Positions 12,285-24,187 of a stretch of 64,000 bases of DNA are shown in pieces (position 1 is the first letter of the stretch; each line of letters begins with the position of its first letter). The notes beneath the pieces were generated by a model, which searched no databases, was not told where the DNA came from, and saw nothing but the letters and a program-made list of their open reading frames with translations. Where the stretch lies: contig NC_135720.1 in assembly GCF_964656455.1 (NCBI RefSeq), positions 110,434,696 through 110,498,695 on the forward strand, written 5' to 3'. Both the position numbers and the translations under genes were made by a program. Source of the stretch: Halichoerus grypus. Taxonomy: Eukaryota > Chordata > Mammalia > Carnivora > Phocidae.

Positions 12285-12870
12285 GAACTATGGGACCCAG
12301 AGGCTCCACTTCTAGCTTCTAGGCATACACCCAGGAGAAATGAAAACCTATGTCCACACAAAAACTCGTACATGAGTGTCCATTCACAGCAGCGCTAGCC
12401 ACCATGGCCCCCGCTGAAAACATTTCAAAAGTCTGTCAACAGATAAGTGGATGGACTGGTAAATGGATGGGCAAAATGTGGTACATCCATGGAGTATTAT
12501 TTGGCCAGAAATAAAGGAATGAAGTACTGATACATGCTATAACTTTGGTGAGCTTTGAAAACATTTTGCTGCATGAAAGGAGCCATGTATTGCATGATCC
12601 ACGTGTATGCGATGTCCAGAATAGGTAAATCCCTAGACCCAGGAAGTAGACTGCTGGTTCGCAGGGGCTTTGGGTGCTGGGGAGAATGAGGAGTGACTGC
12701 TAAAGGGTAAGAGGTTTCTTTTGGGGGAGATGAAACTGTTCTAATATGGACTGTGGTGATGGTTGCACAACTCGGTGAATATACCAAAAACCAGTGAATT
12801 GTACACTTTAAAAGGGTGAATTTTATGGTATGTGAATGATATCCCACTAAAGCTGTTATTTTTTAAACGG
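12285..12870 (+). mobile_element. Old L1 (L1M-type) 3' fragment
   Basis: Degenerate ORF2 3' text (CACCCAGGAGAAATGAAAAC, GTGGTACATCCATGGAGTAT), then a 3' UTR with GTACACTTTAAAAGGGTGAA and ATGGTATGTGAATGATATC. Matches the mammalian-wide L1M 3' end pattern. No duplication is clear. Confidence 0.85.
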
Positions 12871-13283
12871 AACGAAGAGTCCATGGGCATTCCCAGACCA
12901 GGGCCACAAGTACCCTTCCACGAAGGACTCATGCTGGGGACTAGGGACAGCTCTGTGCAGTGGGAAGACCCTCATGTGGCCCTGTTTTGTTAGCACCAAT
13001 TCCAGCTTTGGCTCACAGAAGGCCTGCACTGCTGTTGGTGGGCTCTTAGCTGTTCAAAGAGGCTACACTGAGACCACAGCAGGGAAGCACAACTTCTCTC
13101 CGCTGTACTTTCTCTGCCTTTTCCTTGCAATTCCTTTGAGCTGGAAGAGGAGAGGCATGGGTAAGAGATTCACTTTTCCCTTCTCTCCTGTTTTCTGCCT
13201 CCCACCCCACCTTTTCCTTTTACCGCTCATGATTCTCTCTCCCCAGATGCGTGGCTGGACCAGGGATTACTGCTCTACTGCCC

Positions 13284-13471
13284 TTTTTTTTTTTTTTTAA
13301 AGAGAAGGTGAGGAAAGGGGGAGGATCAGAGGGAGAGGGAAAGAGAATCTTAAGCAGGCCTCACGCCCAGTGCAGAGCCAGACACGGGGCTCGATCTCAA
13401 AACCCTGAGATCATGACCTGAGCCAAAATCAAGAGTAGGACCCTTAACGGACTGAGCCATCCAGGTGCCCC
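13284..13471 (-). repeat. CAN-SINE, antisense, diverged
   Basis: A T-run of about 15, a GA-rich stretch, CTCGATCTCAAAACCCTGAG, and GAGCCATCCAGGTGCCCC at the far end. Many mismatches and no clear target duplication indicate an older copy. Confidence 0.9.
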
Positions 13472-14221
13472 TAATGCATTTTTTAGAGATCTCATTCTGG
13501 GCCTTTGGGGTGAGAGAAGGGCCTTGCCGACATAGTAAAAAGAATAGTCCTATTTTCCTCACGTGTGGCTGGGCCACGGCAGACCCCTGGGAGCCAGTGG
13601 AGCCTTCAGGAGGGTTGGCTTAATGGCACTGTGGTGGATGAGCTGCCAGGCTCTTGATGAGCCCTTCCAGCCCTATTTATAGCCCACTTAATGTGTTGGA
13701 TACTAGCTCAACAGTATGAGTCCCTACTATAGAGTCTTACACTGCCATTGTAATGGGATTCTAAGTCAATAAAATTCAAATTTTGAAATCAGAATGATCC
13801 TTGCCCCTAATGTTACACTAGAATAAGTATATATAAATGCAGGGATTAGAGACATTTACATGAATTTTACCTGATTGAGCAACAGCCCTCAAAAATGGCC
13901 CTTTTTATATAAAAACAATCTAATCCTGTAACCACAGAGCTACATGTGACATGTTAATTCTGCACCAGCATCTTAGAGGTCTCTCAGAGTGCATGGTTTT
14001 TAAGTAACATGTCTGTGTTATCCCACATAATGCATTTTTACTACCAATTATTGTCTGGCCTAACTCCATGCTGGTAATTCTATTTGATTCTTTGATGGCA
14101 TCATAAAATATTGATAACAAACCAAAGTTGATAATAACAGTGGTAAGAATGAACCAAGAACCATTTTTATGAATACATATAGCATATATTTCATTTCTCC
14201 TGATTCCATAATTCTCACTAT
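13472..14221. other. Unique AT-rich intronic sequence
   Basis: No gene or firm repeat. Two small minus-strand frames at 13920-14260 overlap and show no motif. Confidence 0.5.
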
Positions 14222-14945
14222 TACTCGTCTACTAAACAAATGAACCAGTTGAGCACCCACTAAGTGTTAGGCTCTGAGCAAGGCAGACAAGATGCCTACT
14301 TTCATCAAGATTACATCTTCGCAGGGGGAAACAGGCAATACCAGATAATAAGAAACTTTCAACTACTGATAAATGCTATGAAGAAAATCAAACAGGAGAG
14401 TAAATAGATAGTAATGGGACTCTTGTAGGCAAAAAGCAGCTACTTGAGCTCAGAAAGGCCTCTCTGACAAAGTGACATTTGAGCTTAGTGATATAGAAGC
14501 CAGCCTTACAAAGGCTTGGGGAACGAGAATTTCAGGAAAATTTAAGGCCACGAAGGAGAAATGAACTTGGTGTGTGTGCTGCTGAAGCCTGGGGAAGGAG
14601 TCAGACAGTGCAAGGTGGGATGGAGACGCTAGTACCTCTCAGATCATATCTGACCTTCAGGTCTTGGTAAGGAGTGTGAGTTTCATTCTAAGAGCAATGG
14701 GGAGTTATGTAGGGTCTTAGGCGAGAGAGTGCTATGAGCTGATTTCTGCTTTTTAAAGATCATTCCGGTGGCTGTGTGGGGAATGAATTGGAGGGAGATA
14801 AACATGGAGCTGAGAGACGAGTAAGGAGGCTGTTGCTATAACCTAGAAAAGACATGACAGGGTCTCAGACTAGAGTGGTGGCAGCAGGGATGGTGGGAAG
14901 TGGTTGGCTGTGGAAAACAGACTGCTGATGGATTGGCCTGGGAGC
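14222..14945 (-). repeat. L2 fragment, antisense, ~720 bp
   Basis: GAGCACCCACTAAGTGTTAG at the 3' end, then GGCCTCTCTGACAAAGTGAC, AGCAATGGGGAGTTATGTAG, and GGAGGCTGTTGCTATAACCT in antisense L2 order. One of the better-preserved L2 pieces here. Confidence 0.8.
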
Positions 14946-15024
14946 CGGTGTGGGGACAGGAGAAAGGAGAGAAAGAGCTCTTGATATGTACCTTCTGACT
15001 CTGTCCTCAGTCCTGGACATTTCA

Positions 15025-15330
15025 ACATTTCACTGTTTTTATCAATGCCCTGACAGAAGACAGAGGGCAGACATGAGATTCAAAATGACCTCTCCAGTCT
15101 CTAATGTGGGACAAAACCAACAGGATGGGATTTAATGGGAATAAATGTGATGTCCTCCATTTAGGTTCAGAAAATCAATTGTACAAGTACAGTAGGGGGG
15201 CAGTCAAGCTTGAGAGATGTTTACGTGAAAAAAAGCTGTGGTTTTAGTTGGCCACAAACTCAATATGAGCTAACAGTTAGGATGAGACTGCTATAAACTT
15301 TGGGCAGTCCTAGTCTACACTGGCTGCACA
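15025..15330. repeat. Ancient repeat-like stretch, unassigned
   Basis: ATGTGATGTCCTCCATTTAG, TCAATTGTACAAGTACAG, and CCACAAACTCAATATGAGCT resemble an old mammalian interspersed repeat I have seen widely but cannot name. No coding signal. Confidence 0.35.
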
Positions 15331-15550
15331 GTGTCCATATGCCCATGCTACCTTCCTATTGTGCTCTGTGTTGGGCAGGACACATGTGTCCTTGCTTAAA
15401 GAAGGACATTGCAAATGACCAGGTGATGAGAGTTCAGGAAGCTGATTCAATGAGGTGGTGTGTGGGGAGGTACACTGAAGGAACCAGGGATGAAACAAGA
15501 CCCAGGTAAGATGAGACCAAGGGAGTTGTGAGGTGATGATAATGATCTTT

Positions 15551-15655
15551 TTTTTTTTTTTTTTTAAAGTAAACTCTATGCCCACATGGGGCTTGAACTC
15601 ATGATCCCCAGATCAAGAGTTGCATACTCTACCAACTGAGTCAGCCAGGTGCCCC
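15551..15655 (-). repeat. Short carnivore tRNA-like SINE, antisense
   Basis: A ~105-bp element without the CT-rich middle. It reads T-run, AAAGTAAACTCTATGCCCA, a B-box-like GGGGCTTGAACTC, then GAGTCAGCCAGGTGCCCC. The duplication TGATAATGATCTTT is exact (15537-15550; 15656-15669). Confidence 0.95.
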
Positions 15656-15737
15656 TGATAATGATCTTTAAATGTGTGCAGAACTGTCTTGTGGAAAAGA
15701 GACTCTAATTCTGTGAACCCCAGAGGTTGGCACTAAC

Positions 15738-16470
15738 ATGTTTTATTCATACCTTCAACACACATTTAATGAGCATCTACTCTGTGCCACTTACTTTTTT
15801 TTTTAAGTTCCTGAGCTTATGGTGCTCAGTTTTGGTCCAGAGACAGATACAGAAATCAATAAGTGCACTGAAGTATTGCAGATGCCCCCATAGAAGTATT
15901 CATTGAGTACAGTGGGGACACAGTGGAGGGAGTGACCATGTCACCTGAGAAGGGTCGAGAAAGGTCTCTTGGTAGATCCTGAAAGATAAGCGGATGCCGG
16001 CCAGGGCACCATCTGGGGTGCGGAAGAGCCATTGGGAGGCACACGAGGCAAAAGGAGCAGCATGTGCAAAGACATGAGATGTGACATAGCTTGGCGCATT
16101 CAGGGAACTAGGCCTGGTTTGGCCTGACTGGAGCGTGGCCTGGGAGGTCCAGGGGCTGCCCATTCTTGCTTTGGGGGTGAGGAGGATTGGTCCAACAGCG
16201 TGCCCTGGGCTGCCCCTGAAGGGAACAAGCTGGAGAGAAGGCTGGAGGGACAAAGTGGGACCAGATGGTGGAAGACCCTGGATGCCATGCCAGGGATTTT
16301 AACCTTCTCTTCTCAGGCAGAAGAGAGGACTGCTGAGGGTGCGCCTTATTCGGGTAGATTGTGCCTACAAGAGGAACAATGAACTGGCAGTGAGAGAGAC
16401 TGGAGACAGGAAAACCAGAAAGCAGCAGTTAGAGATGAGGGTTAAGGAGAGCGATAGCAGTATTCTGGGT
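15738..16470 (-). repeat. L2 fragment, antisense, second copy
   Basis: TTAATGAGCATCTACTCTGT at the 3' end, then GCATGTGCAAAGACATGAGA, CCATGCCAGGGATTTTAACC, and TGGGTGAGAACCTGAAG in antisense L2 order. It lies in the same orientation ~0.8 kb from the L2 at 14222. The open frames here are L2 shadows. Confidence 0.75.
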
Positions 16471-17207
16471 GAGAACCTGAAGGGGCGGTGGGGCTTTAGG
16501 GAAGGCAAGAGAAACTCTGTAACTCTGTGCTCTGGTGCCCCGGGGCAGCAAGCTGGACAGCCACAGGCCCAACGGTCGAGGCAGAAGGGCTGCTTCTGAG
16601 CAAAGTACCATACACATATGGTCCCAGAAGTGCCAAATTACAACAGAACCCTTGTTCTCAAGTCTGTCCACGAATCCGTCTCAAGGTGCCTGGGTTCTCG
16701 GCATGGAAAGCCTGGCAGCCCTCTCCATTACGGTCCCCCTGGAAGAGCAGGGCACTCCGAGGACGCTGTCCTCCATCAGCAGGAAGAGCTGCTAGCACCG
16801 GGGAAAGCGGTCCCCCATTTGCTTCATAGACAGGGACTTGTCACCTTCAGCAGAGGCCCTTCTGGTCTCTTCTGAAGCACTCTTGAACCGGTTCCTCAGC
16901 CAGCTAACTCGGGCAGCCACTGTGGCCAGTCAGCCCTGCTCTCTCATCCACCTCATGCTGTCCTTCCCCTTCCTTCTCTCCCGCCCCACCAGAGCAGCAG
17001 GGACAAGGACAGTCACTGACGTGTGTGTCTAGGGTTCTGGAGCATCCAGCCAGGCCTCACCACGTGGCTCTTTATTCTCCAGCTGTTTTCAAGAGGCTCA
17101 TTGGTTAGTCCTTCAAGAATCTCTGGATTCGAAATCTGCGGAATTTGAAGCCAGGAGCTAGAAGAATAGAAGCTGGGAACTACGTAATAAATATGTGCCC
17201 TTAAAAC
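16471..17207. other. Unique GC-rich intronic sequence
   Basis: Several overlapping + frames (16527-17032) in all three phases, with no shared or recognisable product. Probably a GC effect. Confidence 0.5.
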
Positions 17208-17219
17208 AACAGTAAGTGG

Positions 17220-18044
17220 ACCACACACACACAAACACAAAAAAAAAATAGACTGAAAATGGTTGAAAGACCTAAATGTGAGACAGGAGTCCATCACAAT
17301 CCTAAAGGAGAACACAGGCAGCAACCTCTTCGACCTCAGCTGCAGCAACTTCTTCCTAGAAACATCAACAAAGGCAAGGGAAGCAAGGGCAAAAGTGAAC
17401 TATTGGGACTTCATCAAGATAAAAAGCTTTTGCACAGCAAGGGAAACAGTCAACAAAACCAAAAGACAAGTGACAGAATGGGAGAAGATATTTGCAAATG
17501 ACATATCAGATAAAGGGCTAGTATCCAAAATCTATAAAGAACTTATCAAACTCAACACCCAAAGAACAAATGATCCAATCAAGAAATGGGCAGAAGACAT
17601 GAACAGACATTTTTCCAAAGAAGACATCCAAATGGCCAACAGACACATGAAAAAGTGCTCAACATCGCTCGGCATCAGGGAAATCCAAATCAAAACCTCA
17701 ATGAGATACCACCTCACACCAGTCAGAATGGCTAAAATTAACAAGTCAGGAAACGACAGATGTTGGCGGGGATGCGGAGAAAGGGGAACCCTCCTACACC
17801 GTTGGTGGGAATGTAAGCTGGTGCAGCCCCTCTGGAAAACAGTATGGAGGTTCCTCAAAAAGTTGAAAATAGAGCTACCTTAAGACCCAGCAACTGCACT
17901 ACTGGGTATTTACCCCAAAGATACAAATGTAGTGATCCGAAGGGGTATGTGCACCCTGATGTTTATAGCAGCAATGTCCACAATAGCCGAACTATGGAAA
18001 GAGCCAAGATGTCCATCGACAGATGAATGGATAAAGAAGATGTG

Positions 18045-18094
<50 letters not shown>

Positions 18095-18682
18095 GAATAT
18101 TATGCAGCCATCAAAAGGAATGAAATCTGGCCGTTTGCACCGACATGGATGGAACTGGAGGGTATTATGCCGAGCGAAATAAGTCAATCAGAGAAAGACA
18201 TCTATCTCATGATCTCACTGATAAGAGGAATTCTTAATCTCAGGAAACACACTGAGGGTTGCTGGAGTGGTGGGGGGCGGGAGGGATGGGGTGGCTGGGT
18301 GATGGACATTGGGGAGGGTATGTGCTATGGTGAGTGCTGTGAATGGTGTAGGACTGTTGAATCACAGACCTGTACCTCTGAAGCAAATAATACATTATAT
18401 TTTTTTAAAAAAGAAGATGATAGTAAGAAGGGTAAAATGAAGGGGGGGAATTGGAGGGGGAGACGAACCATGAGAGACGATGGACTCTGAGAAACAAACT
18501 GAGGGTTCTAGAGGGGAGGGGGGTGAGGGGATGGGTTAGCCTGGTGATGGGTATTAAAGAGGGCACGTACTGAATGGAGCACTGGGTGTTATACGCAAAC
18601 AATGAATCATGGAACACTACATCAAAACTAATGATGTAATGTATGGTGATTAACATAACATAATAAAATTTAAAAAAAAATA
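17220..18682 (+). mobile_element. L1 retrotransposon, 5'-truncated, young carnivore type
   Basis: An open frame from 17263 to 17883 encodes the C-terminal part of L1 ORF2, recognised by its Trp/Cys-rich region (positions ~17761-17870). A premature TAA at 17881 interrupts the frame where ORF2 normally continues; downstream codons in the same frame still read as L1 ORF2 for another ~50 residues. The 3' UTR follows, with an AATAAAATTT-A-rich end. Flanking duplication AACAGTAAGTGG (17208-17219; 18683-18694) is exact. A CA microsatellite sits inside. The element is a dead insertion with no endonuclease or reverse-transcriptase core. Confidence 0.95.
18047..18092 (+). repeat. (AC)23 microsatellite inside the L1
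   Basis: Perfect AC repeat within the L1 3' end, replacing the short AT/CA patch usually found there. Likely polymorphic. Confidence 0.97.
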
Positions 18683-19205
18683 AACAGTAAGTGGCAGCAC
18701 TAATGCCTCTAGCCAGGACTTCAAAGCACAGACCCCAAACATGGTCTCACTTGGAGACAAATCAGCATGCCAGCATCCTTCGAGAACGTGAAGAAGGGAA
18801 AATACCGGACCCACCTCTCAGGAACCGCGTCCCGCATCTCCTTGCTGTAGAGCATTTGGTCTCCCTGTCAAGTGACTCGGCACAGGGGAGACGTGAGGTA
18901 CACACGGCATAAGAAGGCCACTCCAGGACACAGTTGTTAAGTAGTCAGCCTCACACTGCCCAAACCTCTGCTCGGCTCAGCCGTAAAATCCTGGGTCAAA
19001 TGGTGGTTATAAAGTCGATTGCTTCCAAAGCAACCCTGCCGTCTTTAGGTCTTTGTTTTATTCAGGGCTGCTCTCTCAGCTGTAGCTTGCCTTTGATGGG
19101 CCACAGCAGTGTTTTTCACGTCTAACTAGTGTTTTAATGTTTGTGAGAAACGGTGGTTAATTGGATCCCCGTGGTACAAGTGCTTTAGCAGCCCCCTGCG
19201 CCGGC

Positions 19206-19263
19206 GGGGGGGGGGGGAGCTCTGTGACTGTGTGTGTGTGTGCGCGCGCGTGTACGCGCGTGT
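19206..19263 (+). repeat. G12 run followed by alternating TG/CG tract
   Basis: G12 (19206-19217), then 35 bp of uninterrupted purine-pyrimidine alternation (19229-19263: TG repeat, CG repeat, TGTACGCGCG). A Z-DNA-prone composition. Confidence 0.9.
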
Positions 19264-20024
19264 CCTCACACCTGAGCAAGCACCATGAGCTGTAAGTGTT
19301 CTTGGGCCCTCATCTCAGCTTTGAGAGTTTTAATACTTGTTTTCCCAAGGTCAGAAATCTTGGCATCACCCCTAGATTCTTAGCCGTTCTTCTCTTGTAC
19401 TCTTTTGTCGTGTGTGTGGTTCTTGGGCCTGTTGGAGCTGCCCAGCCAGGCTCATCCTGGTCAGGGCTAACCCACACCCCCAGATCCACTACGAACTCCC
19501 CCCATCTTACTGACTGCCCTGTGCCTTTGGGTCCCCGTTTACAGACTTTTCCTTCCGCAGGGGTGCAGCGGCAGCAAGGGCTCCCCCTCTCCCAAATTCG
19601 TGAAAGCTTCCAAGTGCCTATCTGTTGCTCCGGCTTGCTTTGTTTTGTTTGTTTTTCATGGCTGCCTTATTTAAGGGCTCATGACTGACAGCTGTCCCCA
19701 GCCCAGCCCCTTCCTCCTCCACAAAAGTGCAACCTAATATGAAAAGGGGCTGTTCTGTTGGGGCCCAGCCAAGGGGCCTGTGGGACTGTGGCTTTTAATC
19801 TCAGGCCACACACCTTGGAAGGCATTAAAGGAGGGCAGGGAGTCCAGTTCTAATGGCCAGAGTGCTGCTGGGGTGGATGAGGAGCCTGGAGAGCCCCGGA
19901 GAGCGCTTGCCCAGGATGACAGGACACCAGGGCAAAGGGGCCAGCAGGTTAAAGGCCTTCAGAGCCAAGTGAAGAGTTCAGGCCGCTGGGGTCCCGGCAA
20001 CCCCACCTCAAGTCCATGCCATGC

Positions 20025-20090
20025 CCCCAAGCACACCCCCATGGCCATGCACACCCACAACCACACCCATACCCACTCCATACACACAGG
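20025..20090 (+). repeat. CACCC-rich low-complexity stretch
   Basis: Repeated CACACCC/CATACCC words across about 65 bp. It accounts for the His/Thr-rich open frames read through it. Confidence 0.7.
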
Positions 20091-20861
20091 TATGTGTCCA
20101 ATGGCTATACAAGTCCACTGGTTCTGACAGACAGGTGACCAGTGTCTGGGATTTCTCTAGGCACACAGTCCAAGAGATGACTCTGGAGTTGCAGGCACAG
20201 TCCATTTTCTCCTCACAAAACTTCTCGTGGTTGCAGGAGGGCAGGTGTTGGGTCTCTAGGATGCCTATCATCTTCTTGGAGGGTAGCTTCCATTTTGACT
20301 TTCTGTGTCCTGTGTCTGTAGGAGGACAAACACTCACCTTCCCCCATTGTGATGGCCTCGTTCACCTGGGAGACAGTGGCTTCCCTAAGTCACTACACTT
20401 TGAATTATGCAATCCAACTACCTATGTAGGGATCGGTGTCTTATCGGTTTTCCAAAAGAGAGGGTGTCACACTCCCATCCCCACTCTAAAACCTGAGGTG
20501 ACCTATTTCTAGGAACCTGAACGAGCCTAACTAACATTCCTGTGGGTGGAGCAGAGAGACCCACCGAGGACAAGTTAGGGCAGGTTAGGGAACAGGCAGG
20601 GACAGGAATAGGTAAGTACCTTGGGGCAAGGCAGGCTGGTGTGCCCTAGAATTCAGGATGCCTGGGAAGTAAGAAGCCAGTCTGCCTCTGGCCTGGAGCC
20701 TTATGTTCCATCCTAGCCAAGGGACTGTGCTCACTCATTGAGCACAAGTCTTGGTAGTCTCTTTTGATGTGTGTGTCATACCTGCCTCAAATGAATCCGC
20801 GTACATGGAGGTAATCGCTAAGTGATAAAACTCTATTCAAAAGTAAGACATCACGAGATCT

Positions 20862-20940
20862 CTTCAACTAGGTCATAAGCTCCTTGAGGTCCAAGGTTGC
20901 TTCTGACACTTCTTTGTATTTTCATAGGTAATCCCTAATC
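20862..20940 (+). repeat. L2 3'-end fragment, sense
   Basis: TCATAAGCTCCTTGAGGTCC and CTTCTTTGTATTTTCATAGG match the L2 terminal segment; short and diverged. Confidence 0.5.
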
Positions 20941-21124
20941 TCTGCTCTTTGCCTGGCTGCGCAAATGACCATTGAGATAAGCTGGTTAAATGACCATTTC
21001 CAGCCAAAATGGAGTTGGCTTCCTCTGTTAGTCTCTCTCATAGTACTGTGTTCTTCTCCTTGATAACACCTGTCACGATTTATAATTTTGTTATTTGTAA
21101 TTCGCTTATTAATTTCTGTCATTG

Positions 21125-21240
21125 CAATAGGCTTTAAGTTCCAGGAAAGTAGGGATCATGTCTGCTTTCATTGTTCATATCTACATTCCTAATACCCATA
21201 TAATGCCTGGCACATATAAATATTTTTGAGTTACTAAAGG
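21125..21240 (+). repeat. L2 3'-end fragment, sense
   Basis: TTTAAGTTCCAGGAAAGTAG, GGGATCATGTCTGC, then AATGCCTGGCACATATAAAT: typical L2 3' terminus. Confidence 0.65.
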
Positions 21241-22690
21241 AATGGGTTCCCAGGAGGACATTAGCAACTTCAGAGCCAGAGAGTGTCTCTGTTCTCCTAG
21301 ATCTTACCAACTAGGGAGGTCCTTGACCTTCACCAGTTTTGCTGGACTAGCTTCCTCATGTACCCTGAGCATCCTGCCTCTTCCCATGACCTCCGAATTT
21401 GACTGCTAGTGACTTGATTCAAGTGGCTCTCAGAGCCTCTAGGACACATCATTGGGTAAGAGGTGGCAGTTTCCTTAACCAATTTGTTCCTGTTCTATTT
21501 GTCCGTGGTGTTGTGGGCAATGAAGGAATGGATGGAGCTTTGAGGCTCCAGAGGCACAGAGGTGGGTAAGTGGACTTCTGATGAAGCTTGTAGAGACAAA
21601 TGCAAAGGCTGCCCTGGGGAGCACCCACAAGGAAAGCATACTCTTTCATTTCTTCCCGTCCATGGTAACTCAATGTCCCCATCTTATAGAGAGCTCCTTG
21701 AGACATGCATTCACCATCTACCAGCAAGAATTCCATCTGAAGTTACTTACCTTCAACTACACGTGACTTTCTGAGCCACATTTATGGGTTTACCCAAATT
21801 AGATTATGAAATTGTTGCATTACACTTCATTATTACCTTGAAATTACACTTCCATTCTGAATGGCCAAGTCTCGTAAGCAATGTGAGTGCTACCTGACAT
21901 ACATACTCTGAAACAAGCCCCATGTTAGGCTGTGAGTTTGTAATGGGTAATATTTGGATAATTCTGATTAAACATATAAATCATGAAAATTAGAAATGGG
22001 AAGAAAGCTCTCTACTTGGATTAGTTACATACTAGTGTTTGGCTCAGTAATGGATCATTCTCTCTCCTGCAGATCTTGCTCTTACCCAAGCATTTTTTGT
22101 TACATTTTTACCTTTCTTTCATGGCACTTCTTTACCCATGTTCAGCCCTTCCAGTAGACAGAGCCTCTCCATTTCTGCTCTTTGTACATTGTGTGTACTT
22201 TGGCTGGTAATCTCTAAAAGCCTTTGTGCAAGGTTTTTAAGTATTTTTCATCCAACATTGGTTTTGCCCCAAGGATCATCTTCCCCCAAGCAGTGACACT
22301 GGATTTTGACAATCCTTTTCTTTCTCATCATTATGAGATGGCCGTCATCCAGAAGTATGCTCAAGACCATGTCCAACATTAGGAATATTGCTCAGAAGGC
22401 CAGGGGTTTGCCAACTGAGCCAGGCAGACAGATAAATCCAAGAAGAGGAATGACAACATAGAAAAAGAGGTTGTGCAGGCCATAAGACTCAAATAAATCT
22501 TACTACTGAATTATCCATACTTCAGAGTTATAAAGAACTCCCAGCCATTCTGAAAGACCATAGGAAGAAGTAAGACCAAGACAGGGATTCCAAAGCAAGA
22601 TGAGAAATTGGGAACGTTTGGGGAAGATGGTGGGGGAGGGGGATTAGTCAATTAAAAAAAAAAAAAAGGAAAGGAACAGAACAAAAACAA
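21241..22690. other. Unique intronic sequence
   Basis: No gene and no assignable repeat. Ends in an A-rich patch that was the target of the SINE at 22713. Confidence 0.5.
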
Positions 22691-22712
22691 AGGAAATAAA
22701 ATAAAAGGTTTG

Positions 22713-22911
22713 GGGGCGCCTGGGTGGCTCAGTCGTTAAGCGTCTGCCTTCAGCTCAGGTCATGATCCCAGGGTCCTGGGATCGAGCCCCACATCAGGCT
22801 CCCTGCTCCGCGGGAAGCCTGCTTCTCCCTCTCCCACTCCCCCTGCTTGTGTTCCCTCTCTCGCTGTGTCTCTCTCTGTCAAATAAATAAAATCTTTAAA
22901 AAAATAAAAAA
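22713..22911 (+). repeat. CAN-SINE, young type
   Basis: Full-length GGGCGCCTGGGTGGCTCAG element ending in AAATAAATAAAATCTT and an A-rich tail. The host A-rich sequence AATAAAAGGTTTGG is duplicated on both sides. Confidence 0.95.
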
Positions 22912-23383
22912 TAAATAAAAGGTTTGGCTAAAATGGCAAGATCGGGCAGGAGCAGCGTGACAGGGTCAGGGCAGACTTGCGGGTAGGTGAGGAACTGGGT
23001 AGGAAGATAAATGAATATCTAAATTCCGAATTCCTGTGCAGGGATAGCTTCCCGTGTTTAGACGACTGGCTATTGGGCACTGTAGTTCAGTGGGATCAGC
23101 TGTTAGAATTCTTTTTAATGGAATTCTTTTTAAATTATTTATTGTGATAATCTACAAATCCTCCCCCAAACTCAGGATCATAATTTCATTTCTGCTGGTT
23201 TGCCTCACATATCAGATCTATTAAAAAAAATTTTTTTTTAAGGTGCAGAATCAGTAAAGAAAGCAGTGTGAGGAGCTAGAATGGGATGCCCGAAACAACA
23301 CATGTGGCCACACCCCGGTTTACATGTGTATCATACATCTAGTTATAAGTCAATATTTTATATGGATGTCTAATTTACTTTTG

Positions 23384-23711
23384 TTTTTTCATTTAAACTC
23401 AATTAATTAACATATAATGTATTATTGATTTCAGAGGTAGAGGTCAGTGATTCATCAGTCTTCTATAACACCCAGTGCTCATTCCATCATGTGCCCTCCT
23501 TAATGTCCATCACCCTGTTTTCCCATCCCCTACCCCCCTCCCCTCCAGCAACCCGCAGTTTGTTTCCTATGCTTAAGAGTCTCTTATGGTTTGTCTCCCT
23601 TTCTGATTTCATCTTGTTTTATTTTTTCCTCTCTTCCCTGTGATCCTCTGTTTTGTTTCTTAAATTCCACATATAAGTGAGATCATATGATAATTGTCTT
23701 TCTCTGATTGA
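23384..23711 (-). mobile_element. L1 3' end, antisense, short
   Basis: Reverse complement of an L1 3' end like that at 17220. It starts TTTTTTCATTTAAACTCAAT and includes the pyrimidine-rich stretch CCCCTCCCCTCCAGCAACCC. The flanking duplication TAATTTACTTTTG is exact (23371-23383; 23712-23724), so the 328-bp piece is a complete, severely 5'-truncated insertion. Confidence 0.92.
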
Positions 23712-24006
23712 TAATTTACTTTTGATATATGTGGGTGTTCCTATTTTTGAGACACAGAGATGAGTTTTATATATTATTCAGCTAGAACCTTTTCAGTTCA
23801 TGGTGCCTCCATGGGATTATATTCTGAATCTCATTTTGTCCATTATTAAAATCAGGGTTCTTTTGTTAAGTAAATAAAATGATTGAATTATCAGTGCGAA
23901 GTTAGTCCTTTCTCTCTTCATCAGTGTGATCTTTAAGCACTTTTATTAATACCTTTAAGTGCTATATTTGAGTGGCTACAAGCCCTGTTTTTTAAGATGA
24001 GTCTTT

Positions 24007-24187
24007 TTTTAGATTTTATTTATTTATTTGAAAGAGAGAGATTGAGAGAACGACTGGGAGGAGGGGCAGAGGGAGAAGCAGACTCTTTGCAGAGCAGGGA
24101 GCCCAGCATGAGACTCGATCTCAGGACCCTGGGATCATGACCTAAGCCAAAGGCAGACACTTAACTGACTGAGCCACCCAGGCGCCC
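24007..24187 (-). repeat. CAN-SINE, antisense
   Basis: TTTAGATTTTATTTATTTAT, GA-rich stretch, body, and GAGCCACCCAGGCGCCC. Flanks TAAGATGAGTCTT and TAAGATAAATCTT (from 23993; 24188-24200) are an 11/13 duplication. Confidence 0.95.

Larger units (their letters stand above)
18695..20861. other. Unique intronic sequence with simple repeats
   Basis: Holds the G12/TG-CG tract and CACCC-rich patch listed separately. Otherwise no gene; the 130- and 163-codon + frames show no motif. Confidence 0.5.

Noticed and set aside
14222..16470. Segmental duplication suggested by two similar blocks
   Set aside because: Both are separate L2 fragments in the same orientation with different breakpoints and strong divergence.
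17263..17883. 206-codon + frame as a host gene
   Set aside because: It is the C-terminal part of L1 ORF2 within a target-duplication-flanked, 5'-truncated L1.
22713..22911. tRNA gene suggested by A/B-box-like words in the SINEs
   Set aside because: The tRNA-like head belongs to CAN-SINEs; no complete cloverleaf gene stands alone in the window.
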